From contig JADJPF010000003.1 of NCBI GenBank assembly GCA_016713405.1, positions 1-64,000 of the forward strand: a stretch of DNA of 64,000 nucleotides. The letters run 5' to 3'. Shown here piece after piece: positions 55,578 through 64,000 of this stretch; position 1 is the stretch's first letter; every line of letters begins with the position of its first letter. The notes under the pieces are model-generated. The model was not told where the DNA came from and did no database searches. It saw only the letters and a program-made list of their open reading frames with translations. A program made the position numbers and the translations under genes. The stretch is from Blastocatellia bacterium. GTDB taxonomy: Bacteria > Acidobacteriota > Blastocatellia > Chloracidobacteriales > JADJPF01.

Positions 55578-56759
55578 ATGGACATTTTGGTTAAATTAGC
55601 AGAAGAAACAGAAGACACAATGGAAAATTTAGACTCTTTTATATTAGAAGATGATTTTATAATCGCTTCTGATGCAATGGAGTTAATCACCCCTGATCAA
55701 ATCACAGATATAACTGCTTTAGCTAATACAACAGAAGTTAACATTAATAGCACTTTAGCAGAAGTTAGCTTTATGGAAGCAAATGAATTAATGGTAAAAG
55801 GGGACTACTTAAATGCAATCAAATTTTACCAAGATGCAATTAACTATGACCCTAATAACCAAACTTACCGACAAAAATTAGCACAAGCCTCAGACTTAGC
55901 TAAAAATAAACAATCGACAACAAATTCAGCTAAAAAAATGACTAGTAAACTTTTACAAGATTTAACTAACTCATCAAATCCTGCTAACAGTAATAATCTA
56001 GCCAGTAAAAAAGCTGAAAAAGAACCTGCATCAGTTAATGAAACTTTAGCTGCTGTTAGTTTTATGGAGGCCAACGAACTATTAGACGCAGCTAATATAA
56101 TGGGTGCTATTGAGCGTCTTAGAGAGGCTGTTAAATATGATCCTAATAACAGTACCTATGCAACTAAACTAGCATCTATACTGGCAGAGTCAAAAATAGC
56201 TAAAACATCTCAGTTAAAAAAGGCTGATTTACCAAAATCTGCTCTAGCTTTATTACCAGATGATGAGGAAAAACCTGTTTCTACTAAAGGAAAAACTTCT
56301 AAGCTATCAAAAAACTTAAAAACTATTGAAGAATTAGACCTAGATTCACCCTTAAGCACAACTATCAACAGTAAAAAAACTAAACAAAGCAGAAGATCTT
56401 TTATAGCAATAGTTATTTCTTCAATAGTTATTTCTTTAGTAGCTACATTTTATCAATCACAAACAGTTGTTTTAATACCTGTAAGCCTTTCTTATCCAAC
56501 AGATCAAGCTAAGTTAAACACTAATCAATTAGAATTTGAATGGAAATCTACTAGCAATAAGTTTTTATTTCAAATAGAGTCTTTAGGTAAAGTAATTCTT
56601 AGCACTTATACAGAAGAAACTCGTTATAAGTTAACTCCAGAACAAGTAAAGCTATTTAAGCTTAAAACTGATTATAAATGGCGTGTAGTACCTGTTAATT
56701 TTAAGGGTCAAGAACTACCTAGCAAAGTTCAAGAACGTTGGTTTGAAGTTGTCCAATAA
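55578..56759 (+). CDS. Membrane-anchored TPR-repeat protein
   Basis: This protein has about 393 residues. Two TPR-like repeats of about 50 residues are clear: TLAEVSFMEANELMVKGDYL and TLAAVSFMEANELLDAANIM, each followed by AI, then a YDPNN motif. Low-complexity linkers separate them. A membrane helix lies near the last third (RRSFIAIVISSIVISLVATF). The C-terminal domain is a small beta-sandwich (SLSYPTDQAKLNTNQLEFEW), similar to fibronectin-like modules, and would face the periplasm. I place the start at the ATG at 55578 after AAGGAAGG, because the frame from 55521 begins in the inverted repeat's shadow and has no ribosome site. It lies divergent to the pilin operon. Confidence 0.78.
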   Translation: MDILVKLAEETEDTMENLDSFILEDDFIIASDAMELITPDQITDITALANTTEVNINSTLAEVSFMEANELMVKGDYLNAIKFYQDAINYDPNNQTYRQKLAQASDLAKNKQSTTNSAKKMTSKLLQDLTNSSNPANSNNLASKKAEKEPASVNETLAAVSFMEANELLDAANIMGAIERLREAVKYDPNNSTYATKLASILAESKIAKTSQLKKADLPKSALALLPDDEEKPVSTKGKTSKLSKNLKTIEELDLDSPLSTTINSKKTKQSRRSFIAIVISSIVISLVATFYQSQTVVLIPVSLSYPTDQAKLNTNQLEFEWKSTSNKFLFQIESLGKVILSTYTEETRYKLTPEQVKLFKLKTDYKWRVVPVNFKGQELPSKVQERWFEVVQ

Positions 56760-56813
56760 GTTTTTCCACTAGTTGTAATTACTTTAGGTTATCTTTTACT
56801 TAAAAACTATTAA

Positions 56814-56858
56814 AAGCTTAGTAGCAAAAATTTTAAGCTACTAAGCTTATTTTCTTTT
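56814..56858 (+). terminator. Terminator after the TPR gene
   Basis: AAGCTTAGTAGC (56814-56825) and GCTACTAAGCTT (56837-56848) form a perfect 12-bp stem, followed by ATTTTCTTTTT. It ends the TPR transcript and separates it from the STAS gene. Confidence 0.9.
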
Positions 56859-56961
56859 TGCTTTAGAAAAAAATAAAATATTTTTTGTGCAATATTACTT
56901 ACATTTTCCCTATAAAATTTGATAAACTCCGGCAAAACAAAATATTTAGGAGGACAATTTA

Positions 56962-57303
56962 ATGGCTGTTACCTTTAACACTCGTGAAGTATCAGGAGTA
57001 ACTATTATTGACATTTCTGGACGTATTACTTTAGGAGCAGGCAACGTAGAACTGCGTGAGCATGTTAGTAAAGCTATTGACGCAGGTAGCAGAAGCATTT
57101 TACTTAATTTAGCAGAATTAAATTATATGGACAGTTCTGCTGTAGGAACTTTAGTAGGCTGTTATACTTCGGCTCAAAATCGTGGAGCAAAGCTTAAATT
57201 ATTAAATTTAACTAAGAAAATAACAGAGCTATTAGCTATTACAAAATTATTAACTGTATTTGATACTTTTGATGATGAGCAAAAAGGCGTTGATAGTTTT
57301 TAA
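56962..57303 (+). CDS. STAS-domain anti-sigma factor antagonist
   Basis: This 113-residue cytoplasmic protein is of the SpoIIAA/RsbV type. It has the family pattern GVTIIDISGRITLGAGNVEL, then LNLAELNYMDSSAVGTLVGC with the phosphorylatable Ser in MDSSAVG, and KLLNLTKKITELLAITKLLT at the end. Such proteins bind anti-sigma kinases and are switched by Ser phosphorylation. No kinase or phosphatase partner is encoded nearby, so it acts in trans. An AGGAGGA ribosome site precedes the ATG. Confidence 0.92.
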   Translation: MAVTFNTREVSGVTIIDISGRITLGAGNVELREHVSKAIDAGSRSILLNLAELNYMDSSAVGTLVGCYTSAQNRGAKLKLLNLTKKITELLAITKLLTVFDTFDDEQKGVDSF

Positions 57304-57312
57304 GACTTAAGC

Positions 57313-57358
57313 TAAAAAAACTAATGGAGATAGTTATAACTTACTTAGCTATCTCCAT
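57313..57358 (-). terminator. Terminator of the minus-strand TPR gene
   Basis: ATGGAGATAG (57324-57333) and CTATCTCCAT (57349-57358) pair perfectly, and the minus strand continues TTAGTTTTTTTAG. It also lies just after the STAS gene, but no T run exists on the plus strand. Confidence 0.75.
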
Positions 57359-57393
57359 CACCTACATAAAATATTTAGAGTAATAATAAGGTT

Positions 57394-58374
57394 TTATTTT
57401 TTGCTGACTTCTTTACGACGAAAATAATTAAAATCATATTCCGCCGCCCAAGTTTTCCCATCATCTTGAGAAATTTCGCCTAATTGTCTTACTTGATCAG
57501 AAGAAATATGAAAGAAAGTTAGACGACGTAGGACGCTTTGACCATTTACTTTTACTGCCTCTGCTTGAAAACGCATCTCTTTATCTTTGAACTCACCAAC
57601 AAAATTAATTACTCCACCTTTATCATCAATCCAATTTTGATACCATTTTTTTGTATTGCTATTATAGAAATTAAGGCTTTTACCTGTGCCACCTTGACTG
57701 CTAGTCCAATTTTCTATCAAAGCACAACCGCCTATGACACGCTCAATAGTGTTAGTTCCAGCTAAAAAACCTTGTTGTGTTTTTACATCCCAAGTACCAA
57801 CCCAAAAATCAAATTGTCGTGCTTCGTCTAAGTAATTACAAGGATAAGCAAGTTTATCTGCTTTTTTTACTAGCTCATCAAAACGCCCATCCGTATGTAA
57901 TGCAACCAAATCTGTATCATTTTTAATTTGATCAACTTGGTTAAAACCCTGTTCTACCGCTTTGTTAAGCCACTTAAAAGACTCTTCTCTATTACCAAGT
58001 TGTGAATAAGCACAAGCTAAGTTATACATAAATACTGGGTTATTCCCTATCTCTACAGCTTTTGAAAATGCTTCTACTGCCTTTTCATAATTTTTAGAGG
58101 AGTGATAACTAAAACCCAACCTATACCAAACACGTCCATTGTTTGGCTCTTGTTTGGCTAGTTGTAAATAGCTTTCTATAGCATTTTTCCAATCTTGATT
58201 TTGAAAATACTCATTAGCTTTTTGAGCTAAGTTTTCACTTGCAGAATTATTATTATTAGTATTATAACTAGCGGTGTTTTGCGCTAAAGTAGAATTAGCT
58301 AAACCTACTAGCAAGCATAAAGCCATCAATAAAAGACAAAAAGTAAATCTTTTATCAGACCTGTGTTTTATCAT
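57394..58374 (-). CDS. Secreted TPR protein with C-terminal DUF1579-like domain
   Basis: This 326-residue exported protein starts at the ATG at 58374, after AGGAGA. The longer frame to 58401 has no ribosome site. A signal peptide covers about residues 1-32 (FCLLLMALCLLVGLANSTLA). TPR repeats follow (about 45-165, including GRVWYRLGFSYHSSKNYEKA and AVEAFSKAVEIGNNP). The C-terminal domain starts RQFDFWVGTWDVKTQQGFL and resembles DUF1579-type lipocalin-like folds that hold a small hydrophobic molecule. The ligand is unknown. Confidence 0.8.
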   Translation of the reverse strand: MIKHRSDKRFTFCLLLMALCLLVGLANSTLAQNTASYNTNNNNSASENLAQKANEYFQNQDWKNAIESYLQLAKQEPNNGRVWYRLGFSYHSSKNYEKAVEAFSKAVEIGNNPVFMYNLACAYSQLGNREESFKWLNKAVEQGFNQVDQIKNDTDLVALHTDGRFDELVKKADKLAYPCNYLDEARQFDFWVGTWDVKTQQGFLAGTNTIERVIGGCALIENWTSSQGGTGKSLNFYNSNTKKWYQNWIDDKGGVINFVGEFKDKEMRFQAEAVKVNGQSVLRRLTFFHISSDQVRQLGEISQDDGKTWAAEYDFNYFRRKEVSKK

Positions 58375-58672
58375 TATATTTTCTCCTAAATAAAACTGCA
58401 TAATCTTTATAAATGCAACTACTAGGCCAATAAAATATTACTTATAACTAGTTGTATTTAATAGGTTTAGTTTGACAAATAAAATCAAGCTTTTTATTTT
58501 ATTTGTTCAATTTTGGGAAAAGTATGTTTTGGATCTGGGACAAAGTTTCTTAAAGAAATCTTTAAGAAAGCAAAAATTCTAATTGCTTTTAATGAATGCG
58601 CGTTCATCTCGAAAAAAAAAAGTATTTTGTGGTAAATTTGCTTTTTTACTTGTAGTTTTTTCGGAGGTTTAA

Positions 58673-61162
58673 TTGAAAAATAATATTGATCCGTTGTTTC
58701 ACTTCCTTTTTTTAGACCTACGTTTTAGCGGTGAACTAAATCTTTATAAACCTTTTCAAGTTGACCGCGATCCAGTAGAACATGCTAGCCGCCCTAGACA
58801 AAACCGTTTAATTGATATTGAAGATATTAAGTTGGACTTACATATTGATGAAAAAGAGAAATCGCTTGTTGGAAAAGCAACCATCACATTTAGACCTTTT
58901 CTAAACGCTTTAACACAAATAGAGTTAGATGCTGCTTATTTATCAATAAAAGAAGTAACACTAAAGGACAAAGCTTTATCATTTGAAACCTACCCAACTA
59001 AACTACTTATCACTTTAGACAGAGCTTATAACAATAATGAGAAAGTAACTATTTCTATTAGTTATTCTGCTAAGCCTCAAAAAGGAATGTTTTTTGTTCA
59101 ACCAGATCAAAATTATCCTAATCGTCCTTATCAAGTTTGGACACAGGGCCAGCCTGATGATAGTGCTTATTGGTTTCCTTGCCATAACTCCCCAGGTGAT
59201 AAATACACTTCAGAAATCAGGGTTACAGTAAATAACAAATTTACAGCTATTTCCAACGGTCGATTAGTAGAAGTAACAGAAGATCGCAAACAAAAGAGCA
59301 AAACTTTTCTTTGGCGACAAGACCAGCCTCATGCAAGCTATTTAATTTCCTTAATTGTAGGTGAGTATGAGCAAATAAACACAGAAGTTGCAGGATGCGA
59401 GTTTTCTTACTTAATTTATCCTGGGCAAAAAGACAAAATAGAAAAAATCTTTGGTCGAACGGCTGAAATGTTTCAACTTTTCTTAGAAAAATTTGGCTAT
59501 CCTTACCCATTTGATAAATATAGCCAAACTCTAGTGTCTGACTTTACTTTTTCGGGTATGGAAAATACTTCTGCAACAACACTTACAGATATTTTATTAG
59601 AATGGGCATTAACTAAAGATTCTACCTCTCAAGATATTTCTCATGATGAATTAATTGCTCATGAGTTAGCACATCAATGGTGGGGAAATTTAGTTACTTG
59701 TAAGTCGTGGCATCATAATTGGTTAAATGAAGGTTTTGCATCTTATTCGGAAGTTATTTGGCGCGAACATGCTTTTGGAAAAGAGGATGCTGCCCTTTAT
59801 CGCTTACAAGACTATAACGAATATCTGCGCCAAGACTTAGGCGAAACCCGTCGAGCAGTGGTTTTTGACCGCTATGGTTATTCAGTAGAACTTTTTGACC
59901 GTCATGCTTATCAAAAAGGCTCGCTTATTGTTCATATGTTGCGTAAAGAATTAGGCGATGAAGCGTTTTTTGCTGCTATTAAACATTACTTACATAAACA
60001 TGCCTTTAAGACAGTAGAAACACATGACTTAAAGATTGCTATAGAAGAAGTTACAGGACGCGAGCAAGACACTTTCTTTCAACAATGGCTTTACAAAGCA
60101 GGTTATCCAGAATTTAGCGTTACAAGTAATTGGGATTACCAGCAAAAAATACTAAGGTTAGATATCGCTCAAACCCAAAAAATCGATGATGAAACACCTC
60201 TTTTTAAGCTACCTGTAGATATAGAAATAACAACAGCAACAGAAAAACGCTTAGTAACGGTTTTTATTGAACAACAAACAGCTAGCTATTATTTTCCGCT
60301 AGATAGCAAGCCGTTGATGGTTGTTTTTGATAAAGGCGACCATATCTTAAAAACCCTTCAATTTCCTAAATCTAAAGAAGAATATCTTTATCAACTAAAA
60401 CACGATGAGCCGCTTGGACGAGTACGAGCAGCCCGTGAGTTAGTTAATTTTACTGATGAAAAAGTAATAAATGCACTTGCTTTAGCATTAACTGAAGACT
60501 CGGCTTGGGCCGTAGGTGTTGCAGCAGCAATTTCACTTTCAGAACTAAAAACTGATGAAGCTAGAAAAGCTTTAGAAAATACCTACAAAACTAGTAAAAA
60601 TGGGGCTGTGCGCCGTGCATGTATTTGGGCTTTAGGCAAATTTGCTAGTGATGATAACCTGACGCACTTTTTAAGTAATGTAATAGAAAAAGATGGAAGC
60701 GATTTTGTAGTTGCTACCGCGCTACAAGCCCTAGCAAATACTAAAGCTGAGCAAGCTTTTGATATTATTTCTAGTGTAATGGAGCGCAAATCTTACCGAG
60801 AAGTTATTTTACACGCCGCATTTACAGCTTTTATTCAGCTAAAAGAAAAAAGAGCTTTACCTCTAGCAATTAAATTTAGTGAATATGGCTCGCCAATTCC
60901 GGCCCGTGACGCAGCAATCCGCTTTTTAGGTGAAGGTGGCAAGGGTGAAGAAAAAGCTTTTGAACGCTTGTCAGAATTATTAAAAGATCCTGCTTGGCGC
61001 ACTCGTTTTCAAGTTTGTAAAGCATTAGGTAAATTTGGAGATAAACGCGCTATTGCACTGCTTAAAGCCGTAGAGCAAAACGAAGTATTTGACCATATCA
61101 GAAGCGTTGCTCAAGCAGTTTACAAAGCACTTGAAAAATTACCTGCTGAGGAAAAAAAGTAA
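58673..61162 (+). CDS. M1-family aminopeptidase with C-terminal HEAT repeats
   Basis: This zinc aminopeptidase has 829 residues. The N-terminal beta domain is followed by the exopeptidase motif SGMENTSATT (family GxMEN). The zinc site HELAHQWWGNLV is followed by the third ligand Glu in NWLNEGFASYSE (HExxH-18-E). The C-terminal part (about 560-829) consists of HEAT-like repeats, for example GRVRAARELVNFTDEKVINA and AVRRACIWALGKFASDDN. The start is TTG at 58673, preceded by CGGAGG at proper spacing; no nearer ATG fits. No signal peptide is evident, so it probably acts in the cytoplasm. The stop is directly followed by the lpxI ATG. Confidence 0.93.
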   Translation: MKNNIDPLFHFLFLDLRFSGELNLYKPFQVDRDPVEHASRPRQNRLIDIEDIKLDLHIDEKEKSLVGKATITFRPFLNALTQIELDAAYLSIKEVTLKDKALSFETYPTKLLITLDRAYNNNEKVTISISYSAKPQKGMFFVQPDQNYPNRPYQVWTQGQPDDSAYWFPCHNSPGDKYTSEIRVTVNNKFTAISNGRLVEVTEDRKQKSKTFLWRQDQPHASYLISLIVGEYEQINTEVAGCEFSYLIYPGQKDKIEKIFGRTAEMFQLFLEKFGYPYPFDKYSQTLVSDFTFSGMENTSATTLTDILLEWALTKDSTSQDISHDELIAHELAHQWWGNLVTCKSWHHNWLNEGFASYSEVIWREHAFGKEDAALYRLQDYNEYLRQDLGETRRAVVFDRYGYSVELFDRHAYQKGSLIVHMLRKELGDEAFFAAIKHYLHKHAFKTVETHDLKIAIEEVTGREQDTFFQQWLYKAGYPEFSVTSNWDYQQKILRLDIAQTQKIDDETPLFKLPVDIEITTATEKRLVTVFIEQQTASYYFPLDSKPLMVVFDKGDHILKTLQFPKSKEEYLYQLKHDEPLGRVRAARELVNFTDEKVINALALALTEDSAWAVGVAAAISLSELKTDEARKALENTYKTSKNGAVRRACIWALGKFASDDNLTHFLSNVIEKDGSDFVVATALQALANTKAEQAFDIISSVMERKSYREVILHAAFTAFIQLKEKRALPLAIKFSEYGSPIPARDAAIRFLGEGGKGEEKAFERLSELLKDPAWRTRFQVCKALGKFGDKRAIALLKAVEQNEVFDHIRSVAQAVYKALEKLPAEEKK

Positions 61163-62014
61163 ATGTTTGGCAGAACAAAGCCTAGTCAAATTGACCCAAA
61201 TAGACCATTAAAATATGGTTTGTTGGCTGGTAATGGACGTTTTCCTTTTTTAGTGCTTGATGCTGCTCGTAGCCAAGGTGTAGAAATGGTAGTAGCGGCA
61301 ATTAAAGAAGAAACCTTTCCAGAACTTGCCCAACACGCAAAAATCATTGAATGGTTGCATATTGGTCAGCTAGGTAAATTAATTAAATTTTTCCAACGTG
61401 AAGGTGTAACACATGCTTTGATGGCTGGACAAGTCAAACATAATCAAATCTTTAGCGGTGCAATTCCTGATTTTCGTATGGTGAAAATGCTAGCAGGTTT
61501 ATTAACTAAAAACACTAATAGCTTAATTGGTGCTGTTACTAAAGAACTTGCTAGCGAAGGAATAACAGTTATTGACTCTACTAGCTTTTTAACTCCCCTA
61601 CTTGCTCCAAATGGAATTTTAACAACTCGTTCAGTCAATGAAAAAGAACAAGCCGACATTAATTATGGAATAGAAGTAGCGCGTGAAGTCGCCCGCCTTG
61701 ACTTAGGCCAAACCATCGTTGTTTCTGATCGTGCTGTTGTAGCAGTCGAAGCAATGGAAGGCACAGATGCAACAATTCTTCGTGCAGCAACTTTGGTTAA
61801 TGGTCGTCCTCTCACTGTTGTTAAGGTAGCCAAACCTAATCAAGATATGCGTTTTGATGTTCCTGTTGTTGGTCTTCCAACAATTGAAACAATGATTAAA
61901 GCTAAAGCCACGGCTATTTCCATTACAGCAGAAAAAACCCTTATTTTTGACCGTGAAGAAATGCTTTTATTAGCTAACAAAAATCAAATTGCTATTCTTG
62001 GTACAAAACTCTAA
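61163..62014 (+). CDS. lpxI: UDP-2,3-diacylglucosamine diphosphatase LpxI
   Basis: LpxI removes UMP from UDP-2,3-diacylglucosamine in lipid A synthesis, at the membrane or in the cytoplasm. The 283-residue protein begins with KYGLLAGNGRFPFLVLDAAR, has the middle motif THALMAGQVKHNQIFSG, and the C-terminal domain shows TIVVSDRAVVAVEAMEGTDA and DMRFDVPVVGLPTIETMIKA. Its ATG abuts the aminopeptidase stop, so it is translated from the same message, and the ribosome site (GAGGAAAA) lies inside that gene. Its presence indicates an LPS-containing outer membrane. Confidence 0.93.
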   Translation: MFGRTKPSQIDPNRPLKYGLLAGNGRFPFLVLDAARSQGVEMVVAAIKEETFPELAQHAKIIEWLHIGQLGKLIKFFQREGVTHALMAGQVKHNQIFSGAIPDFRMVKMLAGLLTKNTNSLIGAVTKELASEGITVIDSTSFLTPLLAPNGILTTRSVNEKEQADINYGIEVAREVARLDLGQTIVVSDRAVVAVEAMEGTDATILRAATLVNGRPLTVVKVAKPNQDMRFDVPVVGLPTIETMIKAKATAISITAEKTLIFDREEMLLLANKNQIAILGTKL

Positions 62015-62133
62015 CTTGCCAGGAAAAATTGTTAGTTTTTTGGAAACCTAAAGCTAACTCTAGCGTGTAGCAAACCTATAAAATCCTGTCCAATTAATCA
62101 CAATTTTACAATGACTTAGCGAGGTATAATTAC

Positions 62134-62625
62134 ATGCTATTAAGGCATACTTTTGCCCAAAAATTGCTTACTGCTATAGTAGCTAGTTTTCTATTTGTAA
62201 CAATTTCCTTTAGTCAAATTACTCCACAAAATAGCTTTCTAGCAGCAAAGAAAAAGACCCCTGAAGACCAAACTAAATCTATAGTAGTTCAGGCTGTTGC
62301 AGAACAAGGAAAAGCACTTGTAGGAAATGCAGATTCAGCTAATTTATTAATTTTAGTTACAGATGCTGAAACTGGAGAGCCTATTAACAATTTAACTGTT
62401 GATAATTTTCGGGTTAAAAACCATTTTTCTATTAAGGGTAAGCGTTGTGCTTGTAGTGAGATTAAAAGCCTAGCTACTACTGCTCAAGGAGCTTATAGGG
62501 TTAAGTTAGGTTTTAGCAGCAAAAAAACTGATTGTTTTTGGCAACCAGGCAGTTATTTATTGCAAATTATGGTTAAAGATAGTGAGTCTCAAGGACAAAC
62601 AGCAACAACATTAAACATAAAATAA
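62134..62625 (+). CDS. Small secreted protein, unknown function
   Basis: I do not recognise this 163-residue protein. A signal peptide covers about residues 1-30 (LLTAIVASFLFVTISFS). The mature part is beta-rich, with NLLILVTDAETGEPINNLTV near 72, which resembles a carboxypeptidase-regulatory or bacterial Ig-like strand pattern. Cys residues at KRCACSEIKS and KKTDCFWQPG may form disulfides. The last strands read GSYLLQIMVKDSESQGQTAT. It lies 119 bases after lpxI and is closed by a terminator. It may be an extracellular accessory protein. Confidence 0.7.
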   Translation: MLLRHTFAQKLLTAIVASFLFVTISFSQITPQNSFLAAKKKTPEDQTKSIVVQAVAEQGKALVGNADSANLLILVTDAETGEPINNLTVDNFRVKNHFSIKGKRCACSEIKSLATTAQGAYRVKLGFSSKKTDCFWQPGSYLLQIMVKDSESQGQTATTLNIK

Positions 62626-62642
62626 CCCTTATAAATTAAAAG

Positions 62643-62679
62643 TAGCCGCCAGTTATTTACTGACGGCTATTTTATTTTA
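62643..62679 (+). terminator. Terminator after the small secreted protein gene
   Basis: TAGCCGCCAGT (62643-62653) pairs with ACTGACGGCTA (62659-62669) with one mismatch, and TTTTATTTTA follows. It is nearly the same in stem and tail as the terminator at 33053-33098. Confidence 0.9.
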
Positions 62680-62705
62680 TTTAATAAACTACTAACTTAA
62701 TTAGC

Positions 62706-64000
62706 TTATTGCATACCTGTTGGGCCACCAAATAGGCCTGGATTTGTAGTATGTGAAGCACGTCCAGTTGAGCCTAAAATCAATTGGTTAGTAACGTCAA
62801 GAACACGATTATTTCCTGTGTCAGAGACAATTATTGCTCCATTAAGATTGTTGACTCTTACGCCTTCAGGTCGGTTTACTTGATTTAGACCTGTTCCAGC
62901 ACTAGCAACAATTGATAAAAATGCTCCTGCACCGCTAAAGCGTTGGATTCTATTATTACCACTGTCTGCTACTAAAATATCTCCTGTAGTTGGATCAACT
63001 GCAACACCTTTAGGTTGATTCATAAGCCCTGGAGTTGTACCTAAATTAGCAAACACCATAAGGAAGCTACCTGTAGGTGAAAACTTTTGAATGCGATTAT
63101 TTGCAGTATCAGCTACATAGAGATTTCCAGAATTGTCTAAAGCAATTCCTTGAGGTTTATTTACTGTACCAGGTGTAAGACCAGGCCCAGCCACAATACC
63201 TATAAATGTTCCTGCTGCGGTAAACTTCATGATTCGACTGTTATTTGTGTCAGCAACATAAAGTATATTTTGGGTATTATCAAAAGCTACAGCTTCAGGA
63301 GCATTTACTTGACCATTAGCCGTACCAGGCCCGGCAACAACTTTAATAAATGCACCAGCAGAACTAAACATCTTAACAGCATTATTTCTAGTATCAGCTA
63401 CATAAATATCTCCAGTATTACCATTAGAAGTAACCCCTTGAGGCATATTTAAGTTTGCTGCACCTGTACCAGGTAAACCAAAAGCTGTAAAGGTGCTTGT
63501 AGCAGGATCAAGAATTTGAATACGGTTATTTCCTGTATCAGCAATATAAAGTTTTGGATTTAATCCAGCACCAGCTACCGTTCCTGAACCCATTAATGAA
63601 ACCATTCCAGAACCACCATTACTAGTAATGCTTAGGTTTGCTGTCTTAGTACCAGCAGAAGTTGGTCGGAAAGTAACCGTTAACATCATTGAAGCATTAG
63701 GCCCAAGTGTTGTGCTAGCAGGAGCTTGTACTGAAAATTGATTAGCATTTGTACCTGTAATGCTAAATGGTGTGTTTAATGTAATTGTACCTCCAGCACC
63801 ATTAGTAACAGTTACTGTAAGATTTGCACTAGCATTAACAGCAACAGAAGCAAAATTAAGCGAAGTAGGAGCAACTTGTAGTGATGGAACAGGCGCACTT
63901 GCTAAATTTTGTGGGTCGCTTGGAGTAAGCAACATAAAGTCATTTAAGTTGTCATTTGTATCTTGTGTACTACCAGCACCCCCGCCGGGTTTACGTTCAT
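62706..64000 (-). CDS. NHL-repeat secreted protein with a choice-of-anchor D-type domain, partial
   Basis: The reading frame runs from 62706 to the right edge and stays open, so the N-terminus is missing. The visible part starts with a Gly/Ser/Thr/Asn-rich linker (KPGGGGAGSTQDTNDNLND), then an ASH-like immunoglobulin domain (LQVAPTSLNFASVAVNASAN to GGSGMVSLMGSG). Six NHL repeats follow with cores YIADTGNNRIQ, YVADTRNNAVK, YVADTNNSRIM, YVADTANNRIQ, LVADSGNNRIQ and IVSDTGNNRVL. Such repeats form a beta-propeller that binds a ligand or surface. It is probably extracellular. The ATG at 63935 is internal. Confidence 0.85.
   Translation of the reverse strand, partial: ERKPGGGAGSTQDTNDNLNDFMLLTPSDPQNLASAPVPSLQVAPTSLNFASVAVNASANLTVTVTNGAGGTITLNTPFSITGTNANQFSVQAPASTTLGPNASMMLTVTFRPTSAGTKTANLSITSNGGSGMVSLMGSGTVAGAGLNPKLYIADTGNNRIQILDPATSTFTAFGLPGTGAANLNMPQGVTSNGNTGDIYVADTRNNAVKMFSSAGAFIKVVAGPGTANGQVNAPEAVAFDNTQNILYVADTNNSRIMKFTAAGTFIGIVAGPGLTPGTVNKPQGIALDNSGNLYVADTANNRIQKFSPTGSFLMVFANLGTTPGLMNQPKGVAVDPTTGDILVADSGNNRIQRFSGAGAFLSIVASAGTGLNQVNRPEGVRVNNLNGAIIVSDTGNNRVLDVTNQLILGSTGRASHTTNPGLFGGPTGMQ

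Overview
The window is AT-rich bacterial chromosome with no rRNA, tRNA, CRISPR array, insertion sequence or phage genes that I can see. Three features suggest Acidobacteriota, possibly an AT-rich Blastocatellia-like lineage: a 12-gene alternative complex III plus caa3-type oxidase cluster, a long FadB with the dehydrogenase domain ahead of the hydratase domain, and a type IV minor pilin block beside many secreted TPR, NHL and PPC-domain proteins. LpxI shows an LPS-type Gram-negative envelope. The taxonomic placement is inference from gene content only.

Layout. 1-4.1 kb (-): type I restriction genes hsdR and a badly broken hsdM running off the left edge. 4.3-9.5 kb (+): a three-part exporter (ABC ATPase/permease, HlyD-like adaptor, TolC-like channel) and a GNAT acetyltransferase. 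9.5-15.1 kb (-): a hybrid 7TM histidine kinase, an NtrC-type sigma-54 activator and a PAS histidine kinase. 15.1-15.8 kb: a divergent regulatory region with a 20-bp perfect palindrome and a canonical -24/-12 promoter in front of a YbjN-like gene. 16.2-24.1 kb (+): a beta-oxidation operon (TetR regulator, acyl-CoA synthetase, FadB, thiolase, acyl-CoA dehydrogenase). 24.2-31.6 kb (-): secreted proteins, uridine kinase and a metzincin-like protease pair. 31.8-33.0 kb (+): phosphoglycerate dehydrogenase. 33.1-45.8 kb (-): actABCDEF, a small membrane protein, SCO and caa3 oxidase subunits II, I, III, IV. 46.4-50.5 kb (-): an ABC-2 exporter and a TPR protein. 50.7-55.2 kb (-): four minor-pilin genes. 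55.6-62.6 kb: TPR proteins, a STAS protein, an M1 aminopeptidase, LpxI and a small secreted protein. 62.7-64 kb (-): an NHL-repeat protein cut by the right edge.

How the genes work together. ActA-F would oxidise menaquinol and pass electrons through haem c groups (ActA, ActE, the haem domain of oxidase subunit II) to the A2-type oxidase, with SCO supplying copper. The beta-oxidation genes would feed acyl-CoA-derived electrons into this chain. The kinase/NtrC pair probably drives the YbjN-like gene from the sigma-54 promoter. Phosphoglycerate dehydrogenase, uridine kinase and LpxI are housekeeping genes.

Two things deserve most attention. First, the kinase/regulator/palindrome/sigma-54 promoter/YbjN arrangement is a compact, testable regulatory circuit, and a similar palindrome lies upstream of the exporter. 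Second, a 29-codon reading frame with seven cysteine codons in ten positions is coupled to the end of the acyl-CoA synthetase gene and followed four bases later by a strong terminator just before the fadB ribosome site, as a leader-peptide attenuator would be. Several core genes (hsdM, PAS kinase, fadD, fadB, fadA, actB, pilV) are interrupted. Most breaks are one-base changes in A/T runs and look like long-read sequencing errors, but the fadB deletion, the fadA nonsense codon and the heavy damage in hsdM do not fit that explanation well.
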